Source: CADCWK01 sp964244115 (lineage in GTDB: Bacteria > Chloroflexota > Chloroflexia > Thermomicrobiales > UBA6265). Taken from it: a stretch of DNA of 49,301 nt. The notes beneath the pieces are model-generated. The model ran no database searches, had not been told where the DNA came from, and was given only the letters and a program-made list of their open reading frames with translations. The position numbers were made by a program, and so were the translations under genes. Numbering within the stretch: position 1 is the first letter of the stretch; each line of letters begins with the position of its first letter. Positions 1 to 8,875 of the stretch are shown here, piece after piece. Location: the NCBI GenBank assembly GCA_964244115.1, contig CAXTHM010000024.1, positions 1 to 49,301 on the forward strand. The letters run 5' to 3'.

Positions 1-1
1 A

Positions 2-1567
2 TCCCAGCCACCAGCGTCGGCCGGGGCCCTTGCCCGACACCTCGTCCGTGTCAGCGGTGACGCGCTCACCAGCGACCGGACCCGCTCAGTGGTCCGGCAG
101 ACCGGCCGCATCGGTGGTGAGCTCGCCGTCGCCGGCGCCCGGCTGACCGGGACGGCGATCGTCGGCGGCGCCCGGGGCGTCTCATGGGTCGCCCATCGCT
201 TCCTGCCGATCGACCAGCCCCTGCTGCGGGACGTGACCTTCCGCAACTTCTGGCTGTCGCGGCTGTTCGTGCAGCTCGGGCAGGGGGCGATGCTCTACGC
301 CCTCCTGATCCTGATCGTCGACCTGACCTCGTCGTCGTTCTACACCGCCCTGTTCGTGAACTGCTCGATCCTCCCGGCGATCGTCTTCGGCATCCCCGGC
401 GGCATCGTCGCGGACAGCCTGCCGCGCCGGCCGATGATGGTCGCGCTCAACCTAACCCGGTTCGGGCTGATCTGCGCCACCCTGCTCGTCTCGCCGTCGC
501 TGTCGGCTGTCTTCGCGCTGACGCTCGCCCTCTGGGTGATCCACCAGTTCTACTCGCCGATCGAGAGCACCGTCGTCGCCTCGCTGGTCCCGCCGGAGCG
601 GTTCTCGAACGCCCAGGCGCTGCACAACCTGGCCCTGACGCTGGCCCAGGCGCTCGGGCTGGTCCTGATGGCCCCGCTGATCCTGCGCTTCTTCGACATC
701 AGCGTGCTGTTCGCGATCTGCGCCTCGCTGTTCCTCGCCGCCGCAGGGTTCGCGGCGCTACTGCCCCGGCTGGACGAGCACCTCGCCGGCGACCCGGTGC
801 CCCCGGTCATGGTCGACGCCGACCCAGGGGTGACCCGACAGCCCGCCCGGATCGGCGACCGCCGGCCCGGATCGGTGGCGTCATCGGTCCAGTGGTTCCT
901 GAACGGCTGGCGGATGGTCAGCCACGACCGGATCGCCCTCGGCGCCGTCCTCGACGACATGCTGGTCGGCCTCGGACTGGCCTCGCTGCTCGTCATCATG
1001 CCGCTGTACCTCGAAGCCGTCCTGAACACGGCCCAGGAGAACACGACCTTCGTCTTCGCCCCGGCCGCGCTCGGGCTCGTGGTCGGGCTCCGGGCCGCGC
1101 CCGCGCTCAACCAGGTCCTGGAGAACCGCTACATCGCGACACTGGGCCTGGTCCTGTTCGCCCTGACGGTGATCACGCTCGGCTTCGTCGTCCGCCTGAC
1201 CGACTTCGTGATCGACACGCTCCGGCTGCCACTCGCGGAGCTCAGCGAGGCGGTCGGCATCTCGAGCTACGTCCTGGTCGTGATGCTGATCTCGATCCCG
1301 GCCGGCTTCGCGTCGGCCCTCGTCGGAGTCGCGGCCCGCTCGGTGCTGCTGAGCCGGGTCAGGCCCGGCGCCCGCGGCCAGGTGATCGCGTCCCAGAACC
1401 TGTTCCAGAGCCTGGCGACGCTGCTCCCGACGTTCGCGGTCGGCATCTTCGCGGACATCGTCGGCGTCCGGGTCATGGCGGTCGCGATCGGGCTGGTGCT
1501 GATCGCCGGCGCGACGATCGCCCACGTTACCTTCTCGGTCAGCCGGCCGCGGACGGTGGTCGGCTGA
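2..1567 (+). CDS. MFS transporter, 5'-truncated by the window edge
   Basis: Major facilitator superfamily permease of the inner membrane; the substrate cannot be told. The reading frame is open from base 2 with no stop before the GTG at 89, so the true start probably lies outside the window and the protein is longer than the 492 residues counted from GTG 89. About twelve hydrophobic segments are visible in two halves, separated by a polar loop rich in Asp, Pro and Arg (near residue 240 counted from GTG 89). A motif resembling the MFS loop 2-3 signature is present (GIVADSLPRRPMM). The protein ends at TGA 1567. A short hairpin follows at 1608-1622, and the flippase-like gene begins 99 bases downstream on the same strand. 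MFS assignment is secure; a drug or metabolite efflux role would be a guess. Confidence 0.85.
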   Translation, partial: SQPPASAGALARHLVRVSGDALTSDRTRSVVRQTGRIGGELAVAGARLTGTAIVGGARGVSWVAHRFLPIDQPLLRDVTFRNFWLSRLFVQLGQGAMLYALLILIVDLTSSSFYTALFVNCSILPAIVFGIPGGIVADSLPRRPMMVALNLTRFGLICATLLVSPSLSAVFALTLALWVIHQFYSPIESTVVASLVPPERFSNAQALHNLALTLAQALGLVLMAPLILRFFDISVLFAICASLFLAAAGFAALLPRLDEHLAGDPVPPVMVDADPGVTRQPARIGDRRPGSVASSVQWFLNGWRMVSHDRIALGAVLDDMLVGLGLASLLVIMPLYLEAVLNTAQENTTFVFAPAALGLVVGLRAAPALNQVLENRYIATLGLVLFALTVITLGFVVRLTDFVIDTLRLPLAELSEAVGISSYVLVVMLISIPAGFASALVGVAARSVLLSRVRPGARGQVIASQNLFQSLATLLPTFAVGIFADIVGVRVMAVAIGLVLIAGATIAHVTFSVSRPRTVVG

Positions 1568-1607
1568 TGTCGGCGCTGGCCAACCGTACCGATCAAGACG
1601 ACCATTC

Positions 1608-1622
1608 CGGGCTGAAAGCCCG
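1608..1622. repeat. small GC hairpin between MFS and flippase-like genes
   Basis: CGGGCT-GAA-AGCCCG forms a 6-bp perfect stem with a 3-base loop. No T-run follows, so termination is doubtful. The core resembles the GGGCTAAAGCCC-type palindrome at 38025-38208. Confidence 0.35.
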
Positions 1623-1666
1623 ATCCGACGTACTCGGACGGGAGCCCGGCATCATGTGGAGACAGG

Positions 1667-2881
1667 ATGACGTCCGAACGCACTGATAGGCCAAAGCCGC
1701 TCGAATCGGGCACCTTGTCCGATCGAGATGCGACGGAAGACTCCCCTCGCCTGGCGGTGAGGGGGAACGACGAACCGAGCGGGGGAGAAGACTCCGCCGG
1801 CGAACGCCAGTCACCGTCGGAGGATGCCGCTGCTCCCGGCGGGTACGACGGCTGGCGGCGCCTGCTGCCCCGATTCGCCGCCGGTCTGGTCCTGGCGCTG
1901 GTCGTCGTCACCGGACTGGCCCTGTTTGCCGATCTCCGCGCACTCGGTGGCGCCCTCGCCGGCTTCGACTGGTGGCTGACCATCCCGATCTTCGGGCTGA
2001 CGCTGGTCAACTACGCCTTGCGCTTCCTGAAATGGCAGATCTACCTGGACCGGATCGGCGTCCAGGGCCTACCCGCCGGGCGGAGCGCCCTGACCTTCCT
2101 CTCCGCCTTCAGCATGTCGATCACGCCGGGCAAGGTCGGGGAGATCATCAAGGCGGTCTACGTCCGCCGCCTGACCGGGACGCCCGTCAGCCGCGTTGCC
2201 GCCGTGATCGCCGCCGAGCGCCTGACCGACGGGCTGGCCATGCTCGGGCTGGCGGCGATCGGGCTGACCCAGTTCAGCTACGGCCGGCCGCTGCTCGCGG
2301 TCGCGGCCATCGCCGGGATCGGCGTCGTCGTCCTGCTCCGGCGCCCGACGCTACTCCACCGGCTGGTCGCACAGTTCGCCCAGCTGCCGGTCGTCGGTCC
2401 GGCCATCGGTCGGCTGGCCAGCCACATCGAGCACTTCCTCGACGCATCGAATGTGCTCTATGCGCCGCGGCTGGTCGCGGGTTCCGTGCTGCTCGGCATG
2501 GCGTCATGGTTCGCCGAATGCCTGGCGCTCTTCCTCGTCCTGATCGGCCTCGGGCAGGAGGCGTCATGGCATCTGCTGCTGGTCGCGACCTTCGTCCTGT
2601 CGGTCTCGTCGGTCTTCGGCGCCCTGTCGTTCCTGCCCGGCGGCCTCGGGATCGCGGAGGCCAGCATCACCGCGATGCTGATCCTGCTGATCACCGACCC
2701 AGCGTTCACCCGCGGCGATGCCGCCGCCGCGACGATCCTGATCCGGTTCGCGACGCTCTGGTTCTCGGTCCTGCTCGGGATCGGGGCGGTCGTCGCCCTG
2801 CAGCGCCTGCTCGGGCGCGACGGGCGTGGCGCGGAACAGGCATCCGTCCCGACGGTGGCGTCGGAGCCGACGCCGATGTGA
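1667..2881 (+). CDS. Flippase-like (LPG synthase TM-region/UPF0104) membrane protein
   Basis: Integral membrane protein of the lysylphosphatidylglycerol-synthase transmembrane family (YbhN/AglD-like), whose members are thought to move or modify lipid-linked substrates. The first 60 residues are hydrophilic. About eight hydrophobic segments follow, with the family-typical SAFSMSITPGKVGEIIKAVYVRR stretch near residues 145-165 and the SFLPGGLGIAEAS motif near 325. The length of 404 residues fits the TM-only subfamily; no acyltransferase domain is present. ATG 1667 is preceded by GGAGACAGG. The SDR gene starts 63 bases downstream on the same strand, so the two may be co-transcribed with a role in glycan or lipid biosynthesis, which is inference. 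Confidence 0.8.
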   Translation: MTSERTDRPKPLESGTLSDRDATEDSPRLAVRGNDEPSGGEDSAGERQSPSEDAAAPGGYDGWRRLLPRFAAGLVLALVVVTGLALFADLRALGGALAGFDWWLTIPIFGLTLVNYALRFLKWQIYLDRIGVQGLPAGRSALTFLSAFSMSITPGKVGEIIKAVYVRRLTGTPVSRVAAVIAAERLTDGLAMLGLAAIGLTQFSYGRPLLAVAAIAGIGVVVLLRRPTLLHRLVAQFAQLPVVGPAIGRLASHIEHFLDASNVLYAPRLVAGSVLLGMASWFAECLALFLVLIGLGQEASWHLLLVATFVLSVSSVFGALSFLPGGLGIAEASITAMLILLITDPAFTRGDAAAATILIRFATLWFSVLLGIGAVVALQRLLGRDGRGAEQASVPTVASEPTPM

Positions 2882-2944
2882 TTCCGTCCCGACCGAGACC
2901 GCACCGTCAGCCGCCGTCGACCGCAGTGAAAGGACCATGACCTG

Positions 2945-4048
2945 GTGACCGTCCCCTTCGATCCCGCCCAGACCGACCAGCTCGATCAGACCCCGTCCGC
3001 CGACCGACCTCGCTGCGTCCTGATCACCGGCGGGGCCGGCTTCCTCGGGATCAACCTGGCCCGTTTCCTCGACGTCCGGGGCGTCGAGATCGTGACACTG
3101 GACCTGGCGCCCTTCGATTACCCCGACCTGCGCGACCGCGTCACCTCGATCACCGGCGACATCCGCGACCCGGAGGTCGTCGCGAAGGCGATGGCGGGCT
3201 GCGACGCCGTCGTCCACACCGCCGCCGCGCTACCGCTCTACAGCCCCTCGGATATCTACACGACCGATGTCGAGGGCACCCGGTTGGTCCTCAGAACGGC
3301 GCGGGAGCAGGGCATCCGACGGGTCGTCCACGTCTCCTCGACGGCGGTCTACGGCATCCCGGACCATCACCCGCTGCTGGAAGACGACAAGCTGGAGGGG
3401 GTCGGCCCCTACGGGCAGGCCAAGATCCAGGCCGAGATCGTCTGCCTGGAGGAGCGGGCTCGCGGCCAGGTCGTGCCGATCCTCCGGCCGAAGAGTTTCG
3501 TCGGCCCGGAGCGGCTCGGCGTCTTCGCGCTCCTCTACGACTGGGCCGCGACCGGCCACAACTTCCCGATGATCGGGATGGGCGACAACCGCTACCAGCT
3601 CCTCGACGTGGCCGATCTCTGCGCCGCGATCTGGCTGACGCTAACGCTGCCGGCGGAGGTCGCCAACGACACGTTCAACGTCGGGGCGGCCGAGTTCACG
3701 ACGATGCGCAAGGACTACCAGGCCGTCCTCGACGCGGCCGGCCACGGCAAGCGGATCATCGGCTTCCCGGCGACCCCGATGATCGTCGCGCTCCGGCTGC
3801 TGGATCGGCTCGGGATCTCGCCGCTCTACAAGTGGGTCTACGAGACGGCCAGCAAGGACTCGTTCGTCAGCATCGAGAAGGCTCAGCGGCAGCTCGGCTG
3901 GCGACCGCAGTACAGCAACCGCGACGCCCTGCTCCGCAACTACACCTGGTACCTGGGGCATCGGGCCGACTTCGCCGACGCCTCGGGCGTCTCCCATCGC
4001 GTCCCCTGGAAGCAGGGTGCCCTCGGCGTCTTCAAACGGTTCTTCTAG
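2945..4048 (+). CDS. NAD-dependent epimerase/dehydratase (extended SDR)
   Basis: Cytoplasmic extended short-chain dehydrogenase/reductase acting on a nucleotide sugar or sterol-like substrate. The Rossmann dinucleotide motif TGGAGFLG lies at residues 28-35 after a 20-residue polar leader. The catalytic YxxxK is at Y156/K160 (PYGQAKIQAE), preceded by the HVSSTAVYG segment that supplies the catalytic Ser/Thr. The 367-residue length matches the family. GTG 2945 is chosen because the nearby ATG at 2937 reaches a stop after three codons; AAAGGA lies upstream. It sits between a flippase-like membrane protein and a VOC protein on the same strand. The substrate is unknown; UDP-sugar epimerase and 3-beta-HSD-like activities are both possible. 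Confidence 0.85.
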   Translation: MTVPFDPAQTDQLDQTPSADRPRCVLITGGAGFLGINLARFLDVRGVEIVTLDLAPFDYPDLRDRVTSITGDIRDPEVVAKAMAGCDAVVHTAAALPLYSPSDIYTTDVEGTRLVLRTAREQGIRRVVHVSSTAVYGIPDHHPLLEDDKLEGVGPYGQAKIQAEIVCLEERARGQVVPILRPKSFVGPERLGVFALLYDWAATGHNFPMIGMGDNRYQLLDVADLCAAIWLTLTLPAEVANDTFNVGAAEFTTMRKDYQAVLDAAGHGKRIIGFPATPMIVALRLLDRLGISPLYKWVYETASKDSFVSIEKAQRQLGWRPQYSNRDALLRNYTWYLGHRADFADASGVSHRVPWKQGALGVFKRFF

Positions 4049-4096
4049 CGACCAGACCGACCGCCGATCCCCGTCCCAGCCCACAGGAGCACCCGA

Positions 4097-4705
4097 ATGA
4101 ACGCCGTCGACCACGTCCTGATCGCCGTTGCCGACCTCGATGCCGCCGCCCGGCGGCTCCGTGACCACTGGGGGCTGATCGCCCTGCCCGGTGGCTCGCC
4201 GTTCCCCGGCGTGACCAACATGATCATCCCGCTCGGCCCACCGTGCTACATCGAACTCCTGACCGCGACCGACCCGTCGGCCACCCCCGAGGCGGCCAGC
4301 ATCGCCGGGGCCAGCACCGACGGCGACCGCCTGTTCACCTGGGTGGTCGAGCCGGTCGATCTCGGCAAGGTCGCGAACCGGCTCGGCGTGCCACCCGATG
4401 GCGAGCCCGGGGCCGGCTGGCAGACGCTGGGCGGCGTCCGGCCCGACCGGCCGTTCTTCATCCGCTACGGCAAGGCCCGCCCGGAGCGGCTCGCCGGCTG
4501 GCTGAAGCGGTACGACGAGGTCGATCAGCCCGCGAAACCCGGCGGCTTCACCTTCATCGAGGTCGGCGGCGACGAGGCGACGGTGAACGACTGGGTCGGC
4601 GAAATCGACACCCCGCTCCGCTTCGCCGACGGCGAGCCCCGCCTGGTCGGCGTCGGCATCGCCAGTCCGAGTGGTGAGATCGTCCTGCGCGACCTGATTG
4701 GTTGA
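4097..4705 (+). CDS. VOC-family glyoxalase-like protein
   Basis: Glyoxalase-like domain protein (vicinal oxygen chelate fold, Glyoxalase_3-like). The N-terminus VDHVLIAVADLDAAARRL is the typical first beta-alpha unit, carrying the metal-ligand His near residue 5; the YIELL strand near residue 53 supplies the usual Glu. A second, more diverged half ends with the LVGVGIASPSGEIVL strand. At 202 residues it is a two-module single-chain VOC protein. ATG 4097 follows CAGGAG. It is the last gene of the plus-strand set starting at 1667 and is followed by a strong hairpin terminator. The substrate is not recognisable; members include dioxygenases, resistance proteins and isomerases. Confidence 0.75.
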   Translation: MNAVDHVLIAVADLDAAARRLRDHWGLIALPGGSPFPGVTNMIIPLGPPCYIELLTATDPSATPEAASIAGASTDGDRLFTWVVEPVDLGKVANRLGVPPDGEPGAGWQTLGGVRPDRPFFIRYGKARPERLAGWLKRYDEVDQPAKPGGFTFIEVGGDEATVNDWVGEIDTPLRFADGEPRLVGVGIASPSGEIVLRDLIG

Positions 4706-4727
4706 GCGAAACGCACCGGCCACGAAC

Positions 4728-4767
4728 GACAGAGGGGGGGCGACCATCGACGGTCGTCCCCTCTGTC
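4728..4767. terminator. Bidirectional hairpin terminator between convergent genes
   Basis: GACAGAGGGG...CGACC pairs with GGTCG...CCCCTCTGTC across an ATCGAC loop, giving a long stem with a 2-base bulge. It lies exactly between the converging VOC gene (ends 4705) and the permease gene (ends 4802). No long T-run is present on either side, so it may act partly by structure alone. Confidence 0.65.
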
Positions 4768-4801
4768 ATTCCCCGTTGGTCAGGATTGCCCGGATCGTAC
4801 G

Positions 4802-5701
4802 TCAGCGGCGGGCACGCGGGTCCAGTGCGTCCCGCAGTCCGTCACCAAGGAAGTTGATCGCCAGGACCGCGAGGACGATCATCGCCCCCGGCGGCAGCCA
4901 CAGCCATGGCATCTCCTCCAGGATCGTGACCGACTGGGCCGCATTGAGGATGTTGCCCCAGCTCGCGGTCGGTGGCTGGACACCGAGCCCGAGGAAGCTC
5001 AGGCCCGCCTCCAGCAGGATCGCCTGGGCGACCCCGAAGGTCGCGTTGACGATGATCGGGGTCGTGGCGTTGGGCAGGATGTGCCGGAAGATGATCCGCG
5101 GGCTGGACGCCCCGATCATCTGGGAGGCGGTGACGAAGTCCCGCCCCCGCAGCGTCAGGAACTCGCCGCGGACGAGTCGGGCGATCGGCGGCCAGCCGAG
5201 CAGACCGATCACCAGCATGACGTTCAGGATGCTCGGCCCGAGGATCGAGACGACGGTGATGATGACGATGATCGAGGGGAACGACAGCACGACGTCGGCC
5301 AGCCGCATGATGACGCTGTCGACCCAGCCACCGAAATAGCCCGCGATCCCGCCGAGGACCGTGCCGATCACGACGTAGATCCCGACCGCGACGAGGCCGA
5401 CCGACAGCGAGATCCGGGTGGCGTAGATGATCCGGCTGAGCACGTCCCGCCCCTGGGCATCGGTCCCGAGCCAGTGCTGGGTACTCGGGGCCTCGCGGTA
5501 GGCGGACAGCGAGATCTGGTTGGGGTCGTACGGCGCGAGCAACGGCGCCGCCACCGCGACGACGATCAGCAGGACGAGCACGGCCAGCCCGACGACCCCC
5601 AGCCGGTGCCGCCGAAAGAGCGACCAGAGCGAGGCATTGCGGCGCCGGGTCAGGANNNNNNNNNNGGCGGGAGCGACATCGGCCGTCGCGGCGGCACTCA
5701 T
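4802..5701 (-). CDS. Peptide/nickel-type ABC transporter permease (DppC-like), contains assembly gap
   Basis: Inner-membrane permease subunit of a DppBCDF/OppBCDF-type importer. Six hydrophobic segments are visible, with the conserved APYDPNQ and HWLGTDAQGRDVLSR motifs of DppC proteins and the EAA-loop ASSPRIIFRHILPN that contacts the ATPase. A 10-N gap interrupts codons 13-16, but the frame is preserved on both sides, so the gene is probably intact. ATG 5701 overlaps the stop of the upstream permease gene as ATGA, showing translational coupling. The last residues (GDGLRDALDPRARR) are the typical C-terminus. No ATPase genes follow, so they must be encoded elsewhere. Confidence 0.93.
   Translation of the reverse strand: MSAAATADVAPAXXXXLTRRRNASLWSLFRRHRLGVVGLAVLVLLIVVAVAAPLLAPYDPNQISLSAYREAPSTQHWLGTDAQGRDVLSRIIYATRISLSVGLVAVGIYVVIGTVLGGIAGYFGGWVDSVIMRLADVVLSFPSIIVIITVVSILGPSILNVMLVIGLLGWPPIARLVRGEFLTLRGRDFVTASQMIGASSPRIIFRHILPNATTPIIVNATFGVAQAILLEAGLSFLGLGVQPPTASWGNILNAAQSVTILEEMPWLWLPPGAMIVLAVLAINFLGDGLRDALDPRARR
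5656..5665. other. Assembly gap (10 N)
   Basis: Ten undetermined bases inside the N-terminal coding region of the DppC-like permease gene. The frame holds across the gap as written; the true length is not known. Confidence 0.95.
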
Positions 5702-6660
5702 GAGAACTTGATCCGGGGGTCGGCGAACGCGTAGATGATGTCCGCCAGCAGGTTGCTGAGCAGGATCATGATCGCCACGATCAGGTTGATGCCCATCAGC
5801 ACGTTGTAGTCCCTCCCGGTCACGGATGAGATCGCCAGGCTGCCCATCCCCGGCCAGGCGAAGACCTGCTCGATCACGACCGTGCCCCCCAGCAGGCTCG
5901 GGACGTTTAGGGCGATGATCGTGATGATCGGGATCAGGGCGTTGCGGAGCGAGTGGCCGACCACGATCCGGGATTCCTTCAACCCCTTGGCGCGGGCGAC
6001 GGTGACGTAGTCCTGCTGGATCGTGTCGAGCAGGCTCGCCCGGGTGTACCGGATGATCGGCGCGGCCTGCGCCAGACCCAGCACCGCCGCCGGCATGATG
6101 ATGTGGCTCAGCGAGTCCGCGAATGTGCGGGGCTGACCGAGGGTGAACATCCCGGTCGCCGGGAACCAGTCCAGTTTCAGGGCGAAGACGTAGATCATCA
6201 CCAGCCCGAGGAAGAACGACGGGATCGAGACGGTCAGGAAACCCAGGAACGTCATGAAGTAGTCGAAGAACGAATGCTGTCTGAGCGCGGACAGGATGCC
6301 GAGCGGCACGCCGGCCAGCACCGAGATCACGATCACGACCAGCATGAGCTTGACCGTCGGCCAGATCCGATCGCCGATGGTGCCAGAGACGGGCTGCCGG
6401 TCGACGCTGGAGTAGCCCAGGTTGCCCGTCGCCGTCTGGGCGAGCCACTTCACGTAGCGGACTGGCACCGGATCGTTGAGACCCAGCGATTCACGCTGCT
6501 GCTCCACCCATTCCGGGCCGAGGTTGGACATCTGCTCCGGGTTGAGCAACGCCGTGACCGGGTCGCCCGGCGCGAGGTTGATGATCGCGTACATCGCGAT
6601 CGTGATGCCCAGGAGGACCGGGACGCTGATGATCAGTCGACGCAGGAGAAATCGCCCCAT
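5698..6660 (-). CDS. Peptide/nickel-type ABC transporter permease (DppB-like)
   Basis: Inner-membrane permease partner of the DppC-like protein at 4802-5701. The N-terminus GRFLLRRLIISVPVLLGIT is the standard first membrane helix of DppB, followed by the periplasmic PGDP segment near residues 30-34. The EAA-loop is LKESRIVVGHSLRNALIP, and the C-terminus NLLADIIYAFADPRIKFS is canonical. The 320-residue length is normal. Its ATG is 285 bases downstream of the binding-protein stop; that gap holds inverted GC-rich repeats. Substrate class (peptide, nickel, sugar oligomer) cannot be decided from the permease. Confidence 0.94.
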   Translation of the reverse strand: MGRFLLRRLIISVPVLLGITIAMYAIINLAPGDPVTALLNPEQMSNLGPEWVEQQRESLGLNDPVPVRYVKWLAQTATGNLGYSSVDRQPVSGTIGDRIWPTVKLMLVVIVISVLAGVPLGILSALRQHSFFDYFMTFLGFLTVSIPSFFLGLVMIYVFALKLDWFPATGMFTLGQPRTFADSLSHIIMPAAVLGLAQAAPIIRYTRASLLDTIQQDYVTVARAKGLKESRIVVGHSLRNALIPIITIIALNVPSLLGGTVVIEQVFAWPGMGSLAISSVTGRDYNVLMGINLIVAIMILLSNLLADIIYAFADPRIKFS

Positions 6661-6756
6661 GCCCTCTCCTCGCGATAATCGAATCCAGCTGTCAGATGAT
6701 GCTCCACGCGCACCTTCCCCCCTCGACTCCGGTATGGCCGACGATGCCGAACGTTG

Positions 6757-6924
6757 GGACGGGGAAAGCCCCGCCCGGTCCCCTCGGGGCCGCGCCGCAG
6801 GGCGCCGTGCGTTCGGGCATCCGGTGTCTCGGTTCCCATGATGCGGTAGCCGATGACCGCTTTCGCCTGGCAGCGACGGCCGCTGCGGCGGCCCGGACGG
6901 GGCAAGCCCCGCCCCGACCGGATT
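6757..6924. repeat. Inverted pair of GC-rich palindromic repeats (family 2) inside ABC operon 1
   Basis: A partial copy at about 6757-6812 (GGACGGGGAAAGCCCCGCCC and onward) lies inverted to a better copy at 6874-6915 (GGCCGCTGCGGCGGCCCGG followed by GGGGCAAGCCCC). Related copies occur at 30055-30124, 30188-30239 and 49093-49158. The arrangement of two inverted palindromes around a short spacer is REPIN-like. It occupies most of the 285-base space between the binding-protein gene and its permease gene; nothing else is seen there. Confidence 0.55.
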
Positions 6925-6945
6925 TCGGACGCCGCGTCCTTCCGA

Positions 6946-8625
6946 CTACTGGCCGACGCTCCACTGCTCCGAGTTCCACAGCCGGTTGTCCACGTAGGCG
7001 GGCGGCAGGAAGCCCAGCAGGCGGTTGCTGAAGGCGAAGTTCGTGTTCGGGGACCAGAGGAAGACAGAGGGACATTCGTCGTTCAGCAGCTGGGCGAGCT
7101 GGACGTAGATCGCCCGGCGCTGCGCCTGGTCGCCGGCCTGCCGCCCCTGGGCGTAGAGGTCGTCCACGGTCGGGTTGGCGTACCAGAGGCTGTTGGCCCC
7201 GATCGGGGTGTGGGCGTTGCTCAGGTAGTACCGGGAGCTGATGTTGGGATCGGCCCCGTAGACGCCACCCCCGCCGATGTAGATCTCGTAGTCGTGGTCC
7301 GTGATGATGTGCTTGTTGATCTCGGCGTTGTCGTACTGCTGGAGCGTGATCTTCATGCCGGCGTCGCCGAGTTGCGCCTGGATGATCGGGATGATCTGCG
7401 TGAACGTGGCGCTGCCGCTCGGGTTGTAGATCATCTGGACTTCGCGACCGCTGTCCCAGCCGGCGTCGCTGAGCAACTGCTTCGCCATGTCCGGGTCGTA
7501 GGCGTACTCGTTCAGCCCTTCGGGTGTCCCCATCCAGTCGGGACCGAAGATCGGGCTGTTCCGCACCACTGCGTTGTCCTGGAAGATCTCCTTGACGATG
7601 CCGGCCCGGTCTATCGCGTACATCATCGCCTGGCGGATGCGCTTGTCCTGGAACAGCGGGTTGTCGAGATTGCACGAGATCGAGTCCATCGACGGGCTCG
7701 GCACGCTGACCACCGTGACGCCCTCGGTCTGCTGGAGACGCTCGATGTCCTGGACCGCGACCGAGATGAGATCGATCCCGCCCTGCTCCAGTTCGGCAAC
7801 CGCCGACTCGGCATTGATGATCCGCATGAAGATGCTGTCGACCGCCGGACGGCCACCCCAATAGGTCTCATTCGCCTTGAGTTCGGCGTACTGATCGGTC
7901 TGGTACTGGACGAAGGCGTACGGGCCGGCGCCGACCGTCGGGGCGAGGTTGAAGGCGTTGTTGACGAGTTCCTCCGGCGCGACGGTCCCGAGGATGTGCT
8001 CCGGCAGGATACCGAGGCCGCAGAAGTCGGCCAGGATCGTCAGGAAGGCCGCGTCGGGGGCGGTGAGGGTGAAGACGACGGTGTAGTCGTCCGGCGCGGT
8101 AAGGCCGGCGACCGTTTCGGCCTGCTGCGAGCCGTACTCGGCCGCCCCCTGGATCCCTGCCAGCCGCGCCGTCCAGATCGACCCGGTCCGCTTGTCGAGT
8201 GCCCGCTGGAACGTGAACAGCACGTCCTTCGAGGTGAGTGGCGTCCCGTCGCTGAAGGCGGCGTTCTGGTGGAGGTGGAACGTGTACTGGGTTGCATCCG
8301 GTGAGACATCGATCGTCTCGGCCAGATCGCCGGTTGGCTGGAGTGCGTCGCTCATCCGGACCAGTGAGCCGAGGATGGCCCGCTCGACCTGCTGCTCGTA
8401 GCCAGCCGTCGAGAACAGCGGCCCCAGCGTCTGGGGCTTGCGCCACTCGACGTTGATCTGGGCACCGGTCGCCTGCCGCGCCGCACCTGGCGCCGCGGTC
8501 GTCAGCAGCGTCGTCATCGCCGCCAGCCCGGCACCGGCGCCGAGCATCCGGAACAGCTCACGTCGATCGAGTCCGCGCTCGGTCCATCGCCGGGCCAGTG
8601 TTTCGAGATCCCAGTGTTCCGCCAT
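6946..8625 (-). CDS. ABC transporter substrate-binding protein, family 5, Tat-type leader
   Basis: Extracytoplasmic solute-binding protein (DppA/OppA class, SBP family 5) feeding the permeases downstream. The N-terminal region has RRELFRMLGAGAGLAAMTTL, a twin-arginine style signal of the kind common in high-GC Chloroflexota, preceded by a short hydrophilic stretch. Conserved family segments include TYTFHLHQNAAFSDGTPLTSKDV near residue 130 and RIRQAMMYAIDR near 330. ATG 8625 is chosen because GGAGGA lies 9 bases upstream and the reading frame further upstream is uncharacteristic; this gives 559 residues. It is first in a minus-strand operon with the DppB- and DppC-type genes. The bound ligand is unknown. 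Confidence 0.9.
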   Translation of the reverse strand: MAEHWDLETLARRWTERGLDRRELFRMLGAGAGLAAMTTLLTTAAPGAARQATGAQINVEWRKPQTLGPLFSTAGYEQQVERAILGSLVRMSDALQPTGDLAETIDVSPDATQYTFHLHQNAAFSDGTPLTSKDVLFTFQRALDKRTGSIWTARLAGIQGAAEYGSQQAETVAGLTAPDDYTVVFTLTAPDAAFLTILADFCGLGILPEHILGTVAPEELVNNAFNLAPTVGAGPYAFVQYQTDQYAELKANETYWGGRPAVDSIFMRIINAESAVAELEQGGIDLISVAVQDIERLQQTEGVTVVSVPSPSMDSISCNLDNPLFQDKRIRQAMMYAIDRAGIVKEIFQDNAVVRNSPIFGPDWMGTPEGLNEYAYDPDMAKQLLSDAGWDSGREVQMIYNPSGSATFTQIIPIIQAQLGDAGMKITLQQYDNAEINKHIITDHDYEIYIGGGGVYGADPNISSRYYLSNAHTPIGANSLWYANPTVDDLYAQGRQAGDQAQRRAIYVQLAQLLNDECPSVFLWSPNTNFAFSNRLLGFLPPAYVDNRLWNSEQWSVGQ

Positions 8626-8778
8626 GGTGACGTCCTCCGTGTAGATCGGGCCGAATGGGCGAGGGCCGATCTCCATAATCCGCGACCGGCCGCGCGAGCA
8701 CGCGACGACCGTCCGGGACCGGGAGATCGGCTCGCCGGAAACGACCGGATCAGCGCGTTTCGTCACCATCACGGCGGC

Positions 8779-8788
8779 GAAACGTTTC
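8779..8788. promoter_or_regulatory. 10-bp perfect palindrome GAAACGTTTC
   Basis: Perfect palindrome in the divergent region between the ABC binding-protein gene and acnA, a plausible dimeric repressor half-site pair. It lies beside the tandem repeat at 8794-8857. Confidence 0.3.
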
Positions 8789-8793
8789 CCTAG

Positions 8794-8857
8794 CCTATCA
8801 GCTTGCCGCCGACGGGGAAACCGCGCCTATTAGCTTGTCGCCGACGGGGAAACCGCT
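8794..8857. repeat. Two tandem copies of a 32-bp repeat
   Basis: 8794-8825 and 8826-8857 are head-to-tail copies differing at three positions (core CGCCGACGGGGAAACCGC preceded by CCTAT(C/T)AGCTTG). With only two units and no spacer this is not a CRISPR array. Placement in a 510-base divergent intergenic region suggests regulator binding sites. Confidence 0.6.
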
Positions 8858-8875
8858 GAGTGATACGAATCACTC
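8858..8875. promoter_or_regulatory. Operator-like inverted repeat GAGTGAT-ACGA-ATCACTC
   Basis: Perfect 7-bp arms around a 4-base centre, directly after the tandem repeat and about 260 bases upstream of acnA. It could be an operator or a small hairpin. No other strong structure is seen in 8876-9115, apart from a weak TACACT -10-like box at 9018-9023. Confidence 0.4.

Noticed and set aside
184..1686. A 500-residue frame overlapping the MFS gene
   Set aside because: Arg/Pro/Asp-rich shadow frame without hydrophobic segments; the MFS frame has clear membrane helices.
4802..6448. A 548-residue minus-strand frame covering the DppC-like gene and extending far upstream
   Set aside because: The first half is Pro/Arg/Gly-rich shadow of the DppB-like gene in another frame; the true start is the ATGA overlap at 5701.
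8794..8857. Possible CRISPR array
   Set aside because: Only two head-to-tail units without spacers, and no cas genes.
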